Shown one piece after another: positions 17,996 through 28,278 of a DNA stretch of 64,000 bases. The DNA is from Caballeronia ptereochthonis (GTDB lineage Bacteria > Pseudomonadota > Gammaproteobacteria > Burkholderiales > Burkholderiaceae). Each line of letters opens with the position of its first letter. The stretch's first letter is position 1. Below the pieces are notes generated by a model. That model was not told the origin of the DNA, searched no databases, and saw nothing but the letters and a program-made list of their open reading frames with translations. The stretch is from contig NZ_FCOB02000012.1 in the NCBI RefSeq assembly GCF_001545075.1, positions 1 through 64,000 of the forward strand, read 5' to 3'. The position numbers and the translations under genes were made by a program.

Positions 17996-19312
17996 TCAAC
18001 GATTGACGATGTGCTTCGGCATCGCGAGCGCGAGCAGGCAGCCGAACAGCATGCACACGCCGAACACGATGAGACCCGCGCTCATGCTGTGCGTCCAGTC
18101 CTTCAGCCAGCCGATCACGTAGGTGCTCGCGAAGCCGCCGAGATTGGCGATCGAGCATGCGAAGGCGATGCCCGCGGCGGCGGCCGTGCCCGTCAGGAAC
18201 GTGGACGGCAACGCCCACACGACCGGCATCGCGGCAGCTACGCCCGCATTTGCGATCGACAACAGGATAACCGTAGCTGCCGTGCTGCCGCTGAAGAACG
18301 TGCTGGCGATCAGGCCGAACGCGGTGCACGCGAACGGCACGACGATATGCCAGCGGCGCTCGCGGAACTTGTCAGAACTGGCGCCGGTGACGAGCATCAT
18401 CACGACGGCGAGCGCGTTCGGAATCGCGGTCAGCAGGCCGATAGTGAGCGCGCTGTGCACGCCGGAGTCGCGGAGCATCGTCGGCATCCAGAAGCTGATC
18501 GCGTAGGTGCCGAGCAGCACGCACAGGTCGATCAGGCCGAGCGCCCAGACCTTGGGATCGGTGAACGCATCCAGCAGGCGATGGCGCTTCGCGCCGTGCG
18601 CTTCCCTCGCGAGGTCGAGCTTCAGGCGTGCGCGCTCGTCGCTATCGAGAAACCTGGCGGTATCGGGCGTGTTCGGCAGATAGAAGAACACGAGCACGCC
18701 GAGGACGATGGAAGGCAGCGCCTCCAGGCCGAAGAGCCATTGCCATCCTTGCCAGCCGTGCAGGCCGTCGAAGAACGTGACGATCCAGCCCGACAGCGGC
18801 CCGCCGACGAGGCTCGACAGCGGCAAGCCCATCATGAAGAGCGCGATGATCTTGCTGCGGCGCGCATCCGGGAACCAGTTGGTGAGATAGAGCAGCACGC
18901 CCGGCAGAAAGCCCGCTTCGGCGACGCCGAGCAGAAAGCGCAGCGCATAGAACTGGCCGGGCGTCTTGACGAACATCGTGAGCCCCGAGAGCACGCCCCA
19001 CGTAACCATGATCCGCGCGATCCACAGCTTCGCGCCGACCTTTTGCAGAATCAGGTTGCTCGGCACCTCGAAAAGGATATAGCCGACGAAGAACAGACCC
19101 GCGCCGAGACCGTACACGGTATCGCTGAACCTGAGCGCGTCGAGCATTTGCAGCTTCGCGAGACCGACGTTCACGCGATCCAGATACGCCGAGAAATAGC
19201 ACAGACAGAAGAACGGGATGAGCCGCCAGGTGAGCTTGCGGTAGAGGGCACGCTCGGCTTGCGCGTCGGTCTGGAGCGAGTCGCGCGTCGTGTCGAGTGA
19301 AGGGGAAGACAT
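17996..19312 (-). CDS. nicT: MFS transporter (ACS family), probable nicotinate/pathway-intermediate carrier
   Basis: The 438-residue protein has 12 predicted membrane segments and anion:cation symporter family features: an N-terminal YRKLTWRLIPFFCLCYFSAYLDRVNVGLAK, whose LDRVN motif is typical, then GLGAGLFFVGYILFEVPSN and GVAEAGFLPGVLLYLTNWFP. Its position among nic genes matches NicT of Pseudomonas putida, which imports a pathway substrate. The ATG at 19312 has GGAG-like bases upstream and fits the family start. A 218-base gap and hairpin separate it from nicF, so it and the Mo subunit may have their own promoter. Confidence 0.85.
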   Translation of the reverse strand: MSSPSLDTTRDSLQTDAQAERALYRKLTWRLIPFFCLCYFSAYLDRVNVGLAKLQMLDALRFSDTVYGLGAGLFFVGYILFEVPSNLILQKVGAKLWIARIMVTWGVLSGLTMFVKTPGQFYALRFLLGVAEAGFLPGVLLYLTNWFPDARRSKIIALFMMGLPLSSLVGGPLSGWIVTFFDGLHGWQGWQWLFGLEALPSIVLGVLVFFYLPNTPDTARFLDSDERARLKLDLAREAHGAKRHRLLDAFTDPKVWALGLIDLCVLLGTYAISFWMPTMLRDSGVHSALTIGLLTAIPNALAVVMMLVTGASSDKFRERRWHIVVPFACTAFGLIASTFFSGSTAATVILLSIANAGVAAAMPVVWALPSTFLTGTAAAAGIAFACSIANLGGFASTYVIGWLKDWTHSMSAGLIVFGVCMLFGCLLALAMPKHIVNR

Positions 19313-19407
19313 GTCGTGTTCCTTGGAGAATCGATGCGTTGTATTGCGCCACCGCGAGTGGGCCAACCTGCGTTTGCGACCTGCCTAAGTTACGAAGTCA
19401 AAATCCG

Positions 19408-19507
19408 AAAAGCAACGCTTTTTGATAAAAAATGTCTTTCAAATCAATGCGTTATTTCTGTTTGGCGAAGACGTGCGGAAGCGTCCCCGGCGGGGTCGGC
19501 CGGGGAC
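19408..19507. promoter_or_regulatory. Inverted repeats between nicF and nicT
   Basis: The 218-base gap between the two minus-strand genes contains an 8-bp GC-rich hairpin (GTCCCCGG 19483-19490 with CCGGGGAC 19500-19507), suited to ending or attenuating the nicF transcript. It also has an AT-rich dyad, AAAAGC-AAC-GCTTTT at 19408-19422, where a promoter or operator for nicT could lie. Both readings are inference. Confidence 0.4.
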
Positions 19508-19530
19508 TTCCGTTACCGCGGGAAACGGGT

Positions 19531-20184
19531 TCAGCGGGCCGCTGCGGCGGCGCTTTCCAGCGTGTGAAGGGCTTCTTCGAGCGGCATCACGGCCGCGTAT
19601 TTCTGCGCCATGTCAAAGAGATTCGCTTCGTGCGGCGCGATCGCGCGATCGCCGACACAGTCGGACACGACGAGCGGGCGGAAGCCGTGCGACATCGCAT
19701 CGACGACGCTTGCGCGCACGCATCCGCTGGTGACGGCGCCTGCGACGAGCAGCGTCTGCACCGCGCGCTGCGAAAGCCAGGGCGCGAGTTGCGTGCCGAA
19801 GAACGCGGAAGGCACGGTCTTTCTCACGACGAGCTCGCCTGGCGCGGGCGTGAGCTCGGGCACGATCGCGCTGTCGGGATGATCTTCCGTCAGCGTGGCC
19901 ATGCCGGGCACCTTGATGGAGAAGATGTTGTCGTCGCTGCCGTCGTCCGCGTAGACGATGCGGCTGTGCGCGACCGGCCAGCCATGGCGGCGCGCGGCCG
20001 CCAGCAGATGCACGGTGCGCGCGATGGCCGGCTTGATGTTGCCGCCGCCGAAGGTATTCGGGTCCGCGAAGCCGACGACGAAATCGACGATCAGCAAGCC
20101 CACCTTGCCCTTCACGGGCAGCGGCGTGCCGAAGCCTTGCTGCTGGTACACGCCGGATTCGGCGTGGCTTTCGATGACGCTCAT
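19531..20184 (-). CDS. nicF: Maleamate amidohydrolase (isochorismatase family)
   Basis: The 217-residue protein is a cysteine hydrolase of the isochorismatase-like fold. VGLLIVDFVVGFADP carries the catalytic aspartate, LVVRKTVPSAFFGTQLAPWL the catalytic lysine, and GAVTSGCVRASVVDAMSHGF the nucleophilic cysteine after a cis-peptide. Its place between nicX and nicT identifies it as NicF, which hydrolyses maleamate to maleate and ammonia. The ATG at 20184 was chosen over an in-frame start 26 codons upstream because homologous sequence begins here and the extension would overlap nicX. It is 17 bases downstream of nicX. Confidence 0.92.
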   Translation of the reverse strand: MSVIESHAESGVYQQQGFGTPLPVKGKVGLLIVDFVVGFADPNTFGGGNIKPAIARTVHLLAAARRHGWPVAHSRIVYADDGSDDNIFSIKVPGMATLTEDHPDSAIVPELTPAPGELVVRKTVPSAFFGTQLAPWLSQRAVQTLLVAGAVTSGCVRASVVDAMSHGFRPLVVSDCVGDRAIAPHEANLFDMAQKYAAVMPLEEALHTLESAAAAAR

Positions 20185-20201
20185 GTGCGTGCCTCTCAGT
20201 T

Positions 20202-21236
20202 TTAGCGATCCATCACGGCGCCGTTCAGCACGACGGGCTCGCCGTCGAGCATCACGTCGCAATGGCGCAGGGGAATGTCGATATGGCAGGTCGTGGTGCG
20301 GCTGCCGCCGGCCTCGTTGTTCGGTCCGAGCGAGAAAAGGAAATTGCCTTCGAACGCGCGCGCGTCCATGCCGATGGTCGCTTCGCGATCGTAGAGGCCG
20401 AGCGTCGACCAGCGCGCGCGCGGCTGCAGTCCCCAGCCGATGTGCGAGATCGCATAGCCTTCGGGGTCGTTGAACGAGGCCATGTAGTCGCGCAGCAGCG
20501 CGGCATCGACGCCGCCTTCGATATGCGTCGCGTAGCCGTTCTCGACGGTCAGCGTGATCGGGTCGCTCACGTACTTCTTCTGCGGCAAGAGAATGTCGCC
20601 GCGATCGATGACGATCTGTCCGCGCGCCGCGCCCTCGTTCGGGAACGTGAGCACGAAGCCGCTCGGCCAGTGATCCCAGCGGCCGGGTTCATCGACGAAG
20701 CCGTATTCGGAGATCGCCGGGAACTCGCCGAGCGGGCACACGAGATCGGTGCCCGACTTCGACCTGACGCTCATCTGGCGAGCCTTCTCGATGCGCTTCG
20801 CGGCGGCGCGCACGCGGGTGCGGTCCGCTTCGGTCGGCACGAGGCGCGCGAGCACTTCGGGCGGCTCGACGGCGAGCAGGATTTTCGTGCCGGTCTTGAG
20901 GATGTCGTGCTGTTCGGGCGAGAAGAGCAGCGTCATCAGGTCGAGCACGAGATCGCTTGCCTTCAATGCGGCGATGGCCGCGTGATTGCCCGTGAGCGGC
21001 GTCGTGCCGAGATAGGCGAGCGAATCGCGGCTCAGGGCTTTTTCGCCGTTCACCGGCAGGAGGTCGAGCCGGTTGACGACGGCGCCCATCGCTTGCGTGG
21101 CGATGAGTGCGGTCGAGAGCGTCTGCGGATGCGTCGCTGCGCTCGTGAGAATCGTGACCGTCTGACCGGGCTGAAGTTTCGAGAGCGTCAGCACCTGTTT
21201 CCAGGCGGCGATCATTTCGTAATCGCTGATGGCCAT
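20202..21236 (-). CDS. nicX: 2,5-dihydroxypyridine 5,6-dioxygenase
   Basis: The 344-residue protein corresponds to NicX, an Fe(II) extradiol-type dioxygenase with an aminopeptidase-like fold. It opens 2,5-dihydroxypyridine to N-formylmaleamate. Candidate metal ligands are the histidine in AISHIGWG and the His and Asp of TTTCHIDIPL near the C-terminus, as in the Pseudomonas enzyme. The N-terminus (ISDYEMIAAWKQVLTLSKL) and length agree with the family. It lies 18 bases after nicD and 17 before nicF, a tight minus-strand operon. Confidence 0.94.
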   Translation of the reverse strand: MAISDYEMIAAWKQVLTLSKLQPGQTVTILTSAATHPQTLSTALIATQAMGAVVNRLDLLPVNGEKALSRDSLAYLGTTPLTGNHAAIAALKASDLVLDLMTLLFSPEQHDILKTGTKILLAVEPPEVLARLVPTEADRTRVRAAAKRIEKARQMSVRSKSGTDLVCPLGEFPAISEYGFVDEPGRWDHWPSGFVLTFPNEGAARGQIVIDRGDILLPQKKYVSDPITLTVENGYATHIEGGVDAALLRDYMASFNDPEGYAISHIGWGLQPRARWSTLGLYDREATIGMDARAFEGNFLFSLGPNNEAGGSRTTTCHIDIPLRHCDVMLDGEPVVLNGAVMDR

Positions 21237-21254
21237 GTCGTGTTGGCTCCTTCG

Positions 21255-22082
21255 TTAAACGAGCTTCGCACCGAGGAAATCGCCGAAGGCGGCGTAGAAG
21301 CCGGCTTCGTTGTCCCACGGGATCATGTGGCCCGCGTTCGGCACGCGTGTGTGCTGCAGCTCGGGCGCGAGGGTTTGCATTTCGGCGACGTCGCTATCGA
21401 GGACCACGTCGCCGCGTTCGGCTGTCATCAGCAGCGCGGGCACGCGCAGCTTCGGCAGATCGGCGTGGATGTCGTCGGTGTGGAAGCCTTCGAAGCTCGC
21501 GCGGACTGCGCGTTCGTCGCAGGTATGCAGCCATTGCGCGCGCAGGCGCAGTTGTTCTTCGGTCCACGTGGGGCAGAACGCGCGCATGCCTTCCATGTCG
21601 ATGCCCTTTTTCGCCAGCGCGATCGAATCGGTGTACCACGGGAGTTTCGACGGATACGCGCGGCGGCCGGGGCCCGACACCGGCGGATCGATCAGCACGG
21701 CGCGGGTGAGGCCGCGGGGTTGCGTGCGGGCGGCGCGGATGGCGATGCGGGCGCCCATCGAATGGCCTACGTAGGCGTAGCGGTCGAGCTTCAATGCTTC
21801 CGTCAGGGCCTTTAGATCTTCGGCTTGCGCGTCGAGGCTGTAGTCGAGTTCGTCCGATGCTTCGGAGAGGCCGCGGCCGCGGACGTCGAGGACATAGGTA
21901 TCGAAGTGCCTGCCGAACGTTTCGGCGACGAAGGCCCATGTCACGGCCGGGCTCGTGATCCCCGGGATCAAGATGATCGCATCGCGGGTTGCTCTTTCAC
22001 CTGCGGTGCCGCCGTAGTGGAGGTAGTGTTGGCGGATGCCGTTTGCGGTGACGTTCGCGCCGTGGGGGTAGGTCGATTGCAT
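21255..22082 (-). CDS. nicD: N-formylmaleamate deformylase (alpha/beta hydrolase)
   Basis: The 275-residue alpha/beta hydrolase has nucleophile elbow VGHSMGAR (Ser108), a downstream acid in LIDPPVSGPGRR (Asp132) and the late histidine in VPNAGHMIPWDN. This matches NicD, which hydrolyses N-formylmaleamate to maleamate and formate. The start at 22082 is fixed by homology. Upstream in-frame codons come from the dispersed repeat and are not protein sequence. The mRNA leader reads as a run of CAAACAA-type units (22122-22155), and the repeat begins 76 bases upstream. Confidence 0.93.
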   Translation of the reverse strand: MQSTYPHGANVTANGIRQHYLHYGGTAGERATRDAIILIPGITSPAVTWAFVAETFGRHFDTYVLDVRGRGLSEASDELDYSLDAQAEDLKALTEALKLDRYAYVGHSMGARIAIRAARTQPRGLTRAVLIDPPVSGPGRRAYPSKLPWYTDSIALAKKGIDMEGMRAFCPTWTEEQLRLRAQWLHTCDERAVRASFEGFHTDDIHADLPKLRVPALLMTAERGDVVLDSDVAEMQTLAPELQHTRVPNAGHMIPWDNEAGFYAAFGDFLGAKLV

Positions 22083-22157
22083 CGGTTGGGGTTTCCTTTT
22101 AGGTGTTCGGTGGTGTGGTTTGCTCTTGTTTGTTTGTTGTTTGTTGTTTGTTTGGTC

Positions 22158-22805
22158 GCTTGCTTGGGCTTCTGTGAAATCCTGATTTCTTAGTGGTCTA
22201 TTAGCACTGCCCCTCCCCGGGGCGGGGGTCACTTTCTTTGCTGCTGCAAAGAAAGTAACCAAAGAAAGCAGCTTTGGCCCAGAGTGCTTGAGGCAGACTC
22301 GTCGTCATGGTTCGGCGTGGCCCAGCCCCTAAGTGTCGCCCTCAAAGGACTCACGCGCCGTGGCTCGCGCACGGTCTGCCCCAGCGGGCCACAAGACTGA
22401 CTGGTTCAGCACCAAAGAGCGCCGGCCCGCTTCGCGGCCGAAGGGCCCATCGGGTCTGCGTGTGCTTCTTGGCTAACGCCTCCATCTCACAGCATCCGCT
22501 AAAGGTTGGTTTCCCTTGCATACCCCACGGCAGCGCGTAGCGCTGTGCCGGAACGCTTTGGGGCTGAACCAGCGCCCTTAAATGTCTAGCTCGTCAAACC
22601 GTGCGCGGTCCACGCCCGATTAGTTCTTTGAGGGCACTCTTTAGAGGCTGGGCCACTCCGAACCATGACGACGAGTCTGCCTGGGCCAAAGCTGCTTTCT
22701 TTGGTTACTTTCTTTGCAGCAGCAAAGAAAGTGACTGCCGCCCCGCACAGGGGCAACACTAATAGACCACTAAGAAATCAGGATTTCACAGAAGCCCAGG
22801 CAAGC
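22158..22805. repeat. Large imperfect inverted repeat made of two copies of the dispersed repeat (copies 2 and 3)
   Basis: Two arms of about 210-220 bases face each other between nicD and nicE. The left arm (from 22158) contains copy 2 in minus orientation; the right arm (to 22805) contains copy 3 in plus orientation. Matching blocks include GAAATCCTGATTTCTTAGTGG, the CTTTCTTTGC-loop-GCAAAGAAAG stem, CAGACTCGTCGTCATGGTTC and GTGGCCCAGCC. The central part (about 22380-22590) is unmatched and carries no recognisable gene. The element could fold into a long hairpin and would separate nicE from nicD transcription. No transposase is encoded. Confidence 0.85.
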
Positions 22806-22823
22806 CAAAGAAACGAAAAAAAC

Positions 22824-23576
22824 TCAATAAGCCCCAGAAAGCAAAACCCCACCCCCCGGCACGACCGCCTCAAGATCCAGCTCCCGCAACATTGCATAAG
22901 TGGTGGCAATCGCAGCAGTAACCACAGGCTTCCCGGTCAAAGCCTCAACCTTCGGCACCACCGGCAAGGAAGGCATCTGCACGCAGGCAGAAAGCACAAT
23001 CACATCCGCATCCTGATACCTCATCGATTGAACGATCTCAGGCAGATTCCGCGGATCATGCCGCGCGACTTCGAGATTGTCGGGAATCTCCAACGCCCGA
23101 TAGTCGATCACCTCGAACCCTTCGCTCTGGATGTATTCGACGACCAGCTCCGTCAAAGGCTTCATATAAGGCGCAACCACGACCACCCGCTTCGCCTTCA
23201 TCACCTTCAATGCATCGACCAACGCGCCCGCGCTCGTAATCACCGGCGCCGCACCGCCGTTCTCCGCCGTGTGCTTCGTCAAACGCTCCTGCGACACGCG
23301 GTGATACCCCCGCCCCATCGCCATGATCGCCACCAGACACGCATAACCAAGCACATCGACCCGCGCATCCGAAAGCTCGACGGCGCAACGGTCCGACTCC
23401 GCATCCATCGCGGCAAGCTCCTCCTTCACCACCTTCTTCATCCGCATGCGGCTCGAATGAAACGTGAAACGCTCCGGACGGATCGCCTGCCGCGCAAGCA
23501 GCATCGCCGGAATCTCGGTTTCCATCGTCGTGTTGGAACTCGGCACGATCTGGCCGATGCGGAAACTCTTGCTCAT
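22824..23576 (-). CDS. nicE: Maleate cis-trans isomerase
   Basis: The 250-residue protein belongs to the Asp/Glu racemase superfamily. It has the two catalytic cysteines in family positions, Cys80 (LGYACLVAI) and Cys198 (VLSACVQMPS), and the N-terminal IGQIVPSSNTTMETEIP block of maleate isomerases. It converts maleate to fumarate, the last step of the pathway. The ATG at 23576 fits the family N-terminus. The gene is divergent from nicC, sharing a 289-base control region, and its 3' end abuts the large inverted repeat. Confidence 0.93.
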   Translation of the reverse strand: MSKSFRIGQIVPSSNTTMETEIPAMLLARQAIRPERFTFHSSRMRMKKVVKEELAAMDAESDRCAVELSDARVDVLGYACLVAIMAMGRGYHRVSQERLTKHTAENGGAAPVITSAGALVDALKVMKAKRVVVVAPYMKPLTELVVEYIQSEGFEVIDYRALEIPDNLEVARHDPRNLPEIVQSMRYQDADVIVLSACVQMPSLPVVPKVEALTGKPVVTAAIATTYAMLRELDLEAVVPGGGVLLSGAY

Positions 23577-23630
23577 CTGTGTTCGACTCCGTATGTCAGG
23601 TATCCAGGATTGATATCGGTCAAGCAAAGT

Positions 23631-23652
23631 CTAGTGTACACACTGTAATTAA
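23631..23652. promoter_or_regulatory. Candidate NicR-type operator, site 1
   Basis: The perfect palindrome GTGTACAC (23634-23641) is followed five bases later by AATTAA (23647-23652). It lies about 58 bases upstream of the nicE start. The same pair of elements recurs on the nicC side, which suggests a shared regulator, probably one of the NicR-like MarR proteins. This assignment is inference. Confidence 0.5.
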
Positions 23653-23754
23653 ACAAGGGAGATCGACGCTTTATTCTTGGTGCACGTGCGCACCGCTTCA
23701 GTGGAAACCCTATATTTATGCACAAAACCAGGGTTTTCCGTAACACATGGCTAG

Positions 23755-25026
<1,272 letters not shown>

Positions 25027-25081
25027 TGCAACGAGCCGCTACGTACGCGTGGCGGCGCTTCACCACGAATTCGGATAGCCG

Positions 25082-25591
25082 ATGACCGAGCCCGTATCGA
25101 ATGCGCAGGCAGTGACGCTCACCGTCAACGGCTGCACGCGCACCGTCGCCACCGAAAGAAGCACGCCGCTTCTCTACGTGCTGCGCAACGACTTCGAGCT
25201 GAATGGCCCGAAGTACGGCTGCGGCCTCGGGCAATGCGGCGCGTGCACCGTCCTGATGGACGGCGGCGCGACGCGCTCGTGCGTGGTTCCGGTCGCCGCT
25301 GCCATCGGCCGCGAGACGACGACGCTCGAAGGACTCGGCGACATAGAGGCGCCGCATCCGATCCAGCGCGCGTTCATCGACGAGCAGGCGGCGCAATGCG
25401 GCTATTGCCTGAACGGCATGATCATGAGCACGAAGGCGCTGCTCGACCGCAATCCCGATCCGGACGACGACGCGATCAAGGATGCGCTGCGCTTCAATCT
25501 GTGCCGCTGCGGCACCCATCTTGAGATACTCGCGGCGGTGCGGCGCGCGGCGAAGTATGTGCGGGATGAAGAGCGGACGCGTACGCAATGA
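25082..25591 (+). CDS. nicA: Nicotinate dehydrogenase small subunit, two [2Fe-2S] clusters
   Basis: The 169-residue protein has the plant-type ferredoxin motif CGLGQCGACTVLMDG for one [2Fe-2S] cluster and the C-terminal four-helix motif with AQCGYCLNGMIM and FNLCRCGTHLEI for the second. It transfers electrons from the Mo centre to the cytochrome c domains of the nicotinate hydroxylase. The start follows nicC by 55 bases. Its stop overlaps the next start codon in an ATGA, indicating translational coupling with the cytochrome-bearing partner. Confidence 0.95.
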   Translation: MTEPVSNAQAVTLTVNGCTRTVATERSTPLLYVLRNDFELNGPKYGCGLGQCGACTVLMDGGATRSCVVPVAAAIGRETTTLEGLGDIEAPHPIQRAFIDEQAAQCGYCLNGMIMSTKALLDRNPDPDDDAIKDALRFNLCRCGTHLEILAAVRRAAKYVRDEERTRTQ

Positions 25592-28257
25592 ACGACATGA
25601 GCGAGGTGCGTATTCGCGAGATGGCGCAGGCTTCGCTTGCCGCGTGCGTGATCGTCGATATCGATGAAGGCATGGCCGAGCTCGCCGAGCGCACGCCGAT
25701 GGATGCGCGTGTGTCGTGGATCGCGGCGGGACGCATCGGCGCTTTCGTCGCCGCAGACGAGGACGACGCATTCGACGCAGCGCGACGGCTTGCAGCGGCG
25801 AATATAGACGCGACGGCTGTCGTGACTTCGCGAGAGCGCTTGCCGCACGAAGCGCGCTATACGTGGCCGCTTTTCGACGATGCTCTACGTATGTGCGATG
25901 TCCTCGCGCGCGACGATGGCGCATCGATCGAAGTCCGGTGTCCGGTCCCCGATGAAGCCGCGCTGGCCGCACAACTGGCCGAAGCAACGGGTCTGCCTTT
26001 GTCGCGCTTTTCCGTGCGCGCAACATCGCAGGGTGGCGATGCGACGATTCCGGCTCTTGCAGCGGTGATGCTGCTGCATCGCACGGGGCGCGCGGTGCGC
26101 GTGCGCGGCGTGATGAACGCGCGCGAAACGAAAGATGCTCGCTTGAGCCTCGGCGCATCGCTCGATGCAGATGCGCATCTGAATGAATGGCGCTATGACG
26201 CGGACACGGGCCGTCGTCTGAATGCGACATCGCGGCTGGACACGCATAACCCATACGCAACGCGCAATGAAACCCTGCGCGCTGATGCCGGCTATGGCGC
26301 AATACCGAACACGGCACATACTTTCGCGCGCGAATCGTTCGTCGATGAAATCGCTCGCGAACGCGACATCGATCCGTTGAAATTCCGCCTCACTCATCTC
26401 GATCCCGTGGACGATGCAGGCGCACGCGAACTGATCGACACGATTGCGGACCGCGCGGTATGGAACGCGAACCCGAAGCGTGCGAAGGACGACAAGCGCA
26501 TGCGAGGCCGAGGCTTCGCATTCGACAAACGCGACGACTCGGCGTCCATGCCCGAATACTCCGCGTGGATCGTCGATCTCGACGTGAATCGCGCAACGGG
26601 CGATGTCACGATAGAGCGCGTCGTTGCAGGCAGCGCGCAGGGGCGGCGCAGCATTGGGAGGATCGCGGGCGTGCCGTCGTCGCGCATTGCGGCGGCGGCG
26701 TCGAAGCTGATCGGCGTGCCGCTTGGCGCGCAAGCCGCGCACGACGAAACGCCGGGTGCGCAGGCGATCGCGCATCGCATCGAAACGGCTTCGCACGAAG
26801 CCGTGCCCGCGACGCGCGAGGATCCATTGATCGACACATCGCCTGCCGCTGCGGCAATTGCCAACGCCCTCTACGATGCAACCGGCGTGCGCTTTCGTTC
26901 GCCGCCGTTCACGCCGGAGCGTGTCCGCGAAGCATTGAATGGCGCAAGCGCGCAGGGCAAGGCATTGCCCCAACGCTTGCGCCGTTCCTTGCGCGGCGCG
27001 TTGGCGGCGACGGGTCTGGGCGGGCTGGTTGCGCTCGCGTGCACGGCGTGGCCGCTGCGCGGGCCGATCGCGCCGATCGATCGGCCCGATGCGTCGACAT
27101 GGTCGCAAGCCACCATTGCGCGCGGACGTGAGGTTGCCGCGGTGGGCGATTGTGCCGTCTGCCACACGGCGCCGGGCGGCGCGGTGAACGCGGGCGGTCT
27201 TGCGCTGGAAACGCCGTTCGGCACGGTGTACACGACGAACATCACGCCGGACGAGCAGACGGGCATCGGCAACTGGTCGTTCGCGGCTTTCGATCGCGCG
27301 ATGCGGCGGGGCATTTCGCGCGATGGCCATCATCTCTATCCCGCGTTTCCGTACACATCGTTCGCGAAGCTGAGCGACGCCGACATGACCGCGCTCTATG
27401 CATATCTGATGTCACGGCCTGCTGTCGCATCGATGCCGCCGCAGACTCGCCTGCCGTTCCCGCTGAACCAGCGCGGGCTCGTCGCGGGATGGAACGCGCT
27501 CTATTTGAAGCAGGGCGAGTACGTGCCGGACCCTGCGCGCTCGGCGCTCTGGAATCGCGGGAAATATCTCGTGGACGGCGCGGGCCATTGTGGCGCGTGC
27601 CACTCGCCGCGCAACGCGATCGGCGCGGAGAAGGGCGGGCGGTTGTATCTGACGGGCGGCACGGCGGAAGGATGGATTGCGCCGTCGCTGGTGGCGAATT
27701 CGAAATTGCCGGTGCGCTGGAGCGAGCAGGCGCTCTTCGATTATTTGCGCACGGGGTTTTCGCACGAGCACGGTGTGGCGGCGGGACCGATGGCGCCGGT
27801 CGTTTCGCATCTTTCGACGCTGCCCGCGGAGGATGTGCGTGCGATGGCGCATTACGTTGCGTCGTTATCGACTGTTGATGCCGATGCACGTTCGCCTGTG
27901 CAGCACGATGCGATGCGCGTGCATGGCTTTGAAAACGGGCGACGGATTTTTGATGCGGCGTGCGCGGTTTGTCATGCGCAAAGCGGCGGTGTCGGGAATT
28001 TCGGTGTGAGACCGTTGTTGGCGCTGAATACGAGTGTTAACGATGAATCGCCGGAGAATTTGCTGCATGTGATCTTGCATGGGATCGATGCGCCTGCTAC
28101 CGAGGAGCTGGGTTATATGCCTGGTTTCAAGGACTCGTTCGATGATCGGCAGGTGGCAGAGCTTGCGGCCTATATTCGGGCGGAGTTTGCTCCTCGGGAG
28201 GGACCCTGGACGGGGTTGGAGAGGGCTTCCGCCAAGGTTCGAAGATTGGGGGATTAA
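25588..28257 (+). CDS. NicB-like fusion: shrunken, apparently inactive Mo-subunit domain plus membrane anchor and three cytochrome c domains
   Basis: The 889-residue protein has two parts. Residues 1-450 resemble the later portion of a xanthine-dehydrogenase Mo subunit (FARESFVDEIARERDIDPLKF, SAWIVDLDVNRATGDVTIERV, AAIANALYDATGVRFRSPPF). They lack the first 240 or so residues, the cofactor loop (here TSQGGDAT) and the catalytic GxGE (here IDTSPAAAA). A membrane segment at about 469-491 precedes three c-type haem sites at residues 522 (CAVCH), 668 (CGACH) and 792 (CAVCH). The second half matches the cytochrome tail of Pseudomonas NicB. It probably carries electrons to the respiratory chain and docks NicA and the intact Mo subunit at 15731-17980. 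Confidence 0.82.
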   Translation: MNDMSEVRIREMAQASLAACVIVDIDEGMAELAERTPMDARVSWIAAGRIGAFVAADEDDAFDAARRLAAANIDATAVVTSRERLPHEARYTWPLFDDALRMCDVLARDDGASIEVRCPVPDEAALAAQLAEATGLPLSRFSVRATSQGGDATIPALAAVMLLHRTGRAVRVRGVMNARETKDARLSLGASLDADAHLNEWRYDADTGRRLNATSRLDTHNPYATRNETLRADAGYGAIPNTAHTFARESFVDEIARERDIDPLKFRLTHLDPVDDAGARELIDTIADRAVWNANPKRAKDDKRMRGRGFAFDKRDDSASMPEYSAWIVDLDVNRATGDVTIERVVAGSAQGRRSIGRIAGVPSSRIAAAASKLIGVPLGAQAAHDETPGAQAIAHRIETASHEAVPATREDPLIDTSPAAAAIANALYDATGVRFRSPPFTPERVREALNGASAQGKALPQRLRRSLRGALAATGLGGLVALACTAWPLRGPIAPIDRPDASTWSQATIARGREVAAVGDCAVCHTAPGGAVNAGGLALETPFGTVYTTNITPDEQTGIGNWSFAAFDRAMRRGISRDGHHLYPAFPYTSFAKLSDADMTALYAYLMSRPAVASMPPQTRLPFPLNQRGLVAGWNALYLKQGEYVPDPARSALWNRGKYLVDGAGHCGACHSPRNAIGAEKGGRLYLTGGTAEGWIAPSLVANSKLPVRWSEQALFDYLRTGFSHEHGVAAGPMAPVVSHLSTLPAEDVRAMAHYVASLSTVDADARSPVQHDAMRVHGFENGRRIFDAACAVCHAQSGGVGNFGVRPLLALNTSVNDESPENLLHVILHGIDAPATEELGYMPGFKDSFDDRQVAELAAYIRAEFAPREGPWTGLERASAKVRRLGD

Positions 28258-28278
28258 GGGTTTTTGTTTTGCCTGCCG

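Noticed and set aside
22083..22262. N-terminal extension of nicD through the dispersed repeat (reads VTFFAAAKKVT)
   Set aside because: The same peptide appears before nicR and comes from translating the repeat; homology begins at the chosen ATG.
27220..27240. GTGTACAC inside the cytochrome gene as a third operator
   Set aside because: It encodes the conserved TVYTTN stretch of the protein and lacks the AATTAA partner.
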